Part shown: piece by piece, positions 7,451 through 7,716 of the stretch
Layout: the number at the start of each line of letters is the position of its first letter
Numbering within the stretch: the stretch's first letter is position 1
Assembly: GCA_012799495.1 (NCBI GenBank)
Contig: JAAZLD010000121.1
Coordinates: forward strand, 1 to 7,716
DNA length: 7,716 nt
Source of the DNA: Desulfitobacterium sp.
GTDB taxonomy: Bacteria > Bacillota > Desulfitobacteriia > Desulfitobacteriales > Desulfitobacteriaceae
Reading direction: 5' to 3'
The notes under the pieces: model-generated
Databases searched by the model: none
What the model saw: the letters and a program-made list of their open reading frames with translations, nothing else
What the model was told of the DNA's origin: nothing
Translations under genes and position numbers: made by a program

Positions 7451-7716
7451 TTACTTTCCGTCTGCCAAGGCTCGCAGAGCTAAACGCACTTGCTCTTCAG
7501 TGGTTAAATCCTGAACATTGGGTATTCCTTGGAGAGCTTTTCTTCCTTCATCTTGGCTAAAGCCTAAAGCTAGTAAAGTTTCCATAGCTTCAGAATGAGC
7601 CATCAAACTGTTAAGAGGAGTTACTTCATCTTCTCTCTCAGGGACAGTGACCCGATCTTTAAATTTATCCTTTAACTCTAAGATCAACCTTTGGGCAGTT
7701 TTTTTCCCGATCCCTG
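7451..7716 (-). CDS. ruvA: Holliday junction DNA-binding protein RuvA (C-terminal part, 5' end cut by window edge)
   Basis: RuvA is the tetramer that holds the Holliday junction and docks RuvB. The 87 complete codons visible start within the second helix-hairpin-helix motif, [17 protein letters not shown], then run through a variable acidic linker (about 25-35 residues) into the small C-terminal RuvB-binding domain, [21 protein letters not shown] and [15 protein letters not shown]. The frame is open to the right edge, so the apparent TTG at 7687 is an internal Leu codon of a longer gene, not a start. The missing N-terminal part would be about 110-120 residues in a typical RuvA. It ends 27 bases before ruvB. 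Confidence 0.96.
   Translation of the reverse strand, partial: GIGKKTAQRLILELKDKFKDRVTVPEREDEVTPLNSLMAHSEAMETLLALGFSQDEGRKALQGIPNVQDLTTEEQVRLALRALADGK

Noticed and set aside
7685..7687. TTG as the start of a 78-residue protein
   Set aside because: The frame continues upstream to the window edge with the RuvA helix-hairpin-helix residues GIGKKTAQR, so this is an internal Leu codon of a truncated ruvA.

Overview
The window is a housekeeping stretch of a low-to-moderate GC Firmicute, most likely an endospore-forming member of the Clostridia. The grounds are the gene order ruvA-ruvB-spoIID-queA-tgt-yajC-secD, the strong AGGAGG-type ribosome binding sites, the AT-rich third positions and the SpoIID-family protein. 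I cannot name the genus from sequence alone; the synteny would fit a Peptococcaceae/Desulfitobacteriaceae-like lineage, which is inference. Every supported gene is on the minus strand, so transcription runs from the right edge to the left edge.

From right to left: the C-terminal part of ruvA (cut by the right edge) and complete ruvB encode the Holliday-junction branch-migration machine. They are followed at short spacing by a SpoIID/LytB-family cell-wall hydrolase. Then come queA and tgt, two steps of queuosine tRNA modification, and yajC, the small membrane partner of the Sec translocon. Past yajC lies a strong intrinsic terminator, a long inverted repeat, and an EcsC-family gene of unknown role. 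The left edge holds secD (C-terminus cut off), preceded by its own perfect-consensus sigma-A-type promoter.

The ruvAB-spoIID-queA-tgt block looks like one transcription unit. yajC may also have its own promoter, and transcription probably ends just after it. The EcsC-family gene therefore sits as an island between yajC and secD, two genes that are often adjacent. All genes look intact, and I see no mobile element, CRISPR array, tRNA or rRNA.

The window does not contain an obvious new multi-gene system. The points worth a second look are mostly non-coding: an inverted repeat of about 58 bp upstream of the EcsC gene, a terminator-like hairpin at the predicted 5' end of the secD transcript, tandem 13-bp repeats before queA (which starts with TTG), and evidence that the EcsC protein starts at an internal GTG rather than the first ATG.
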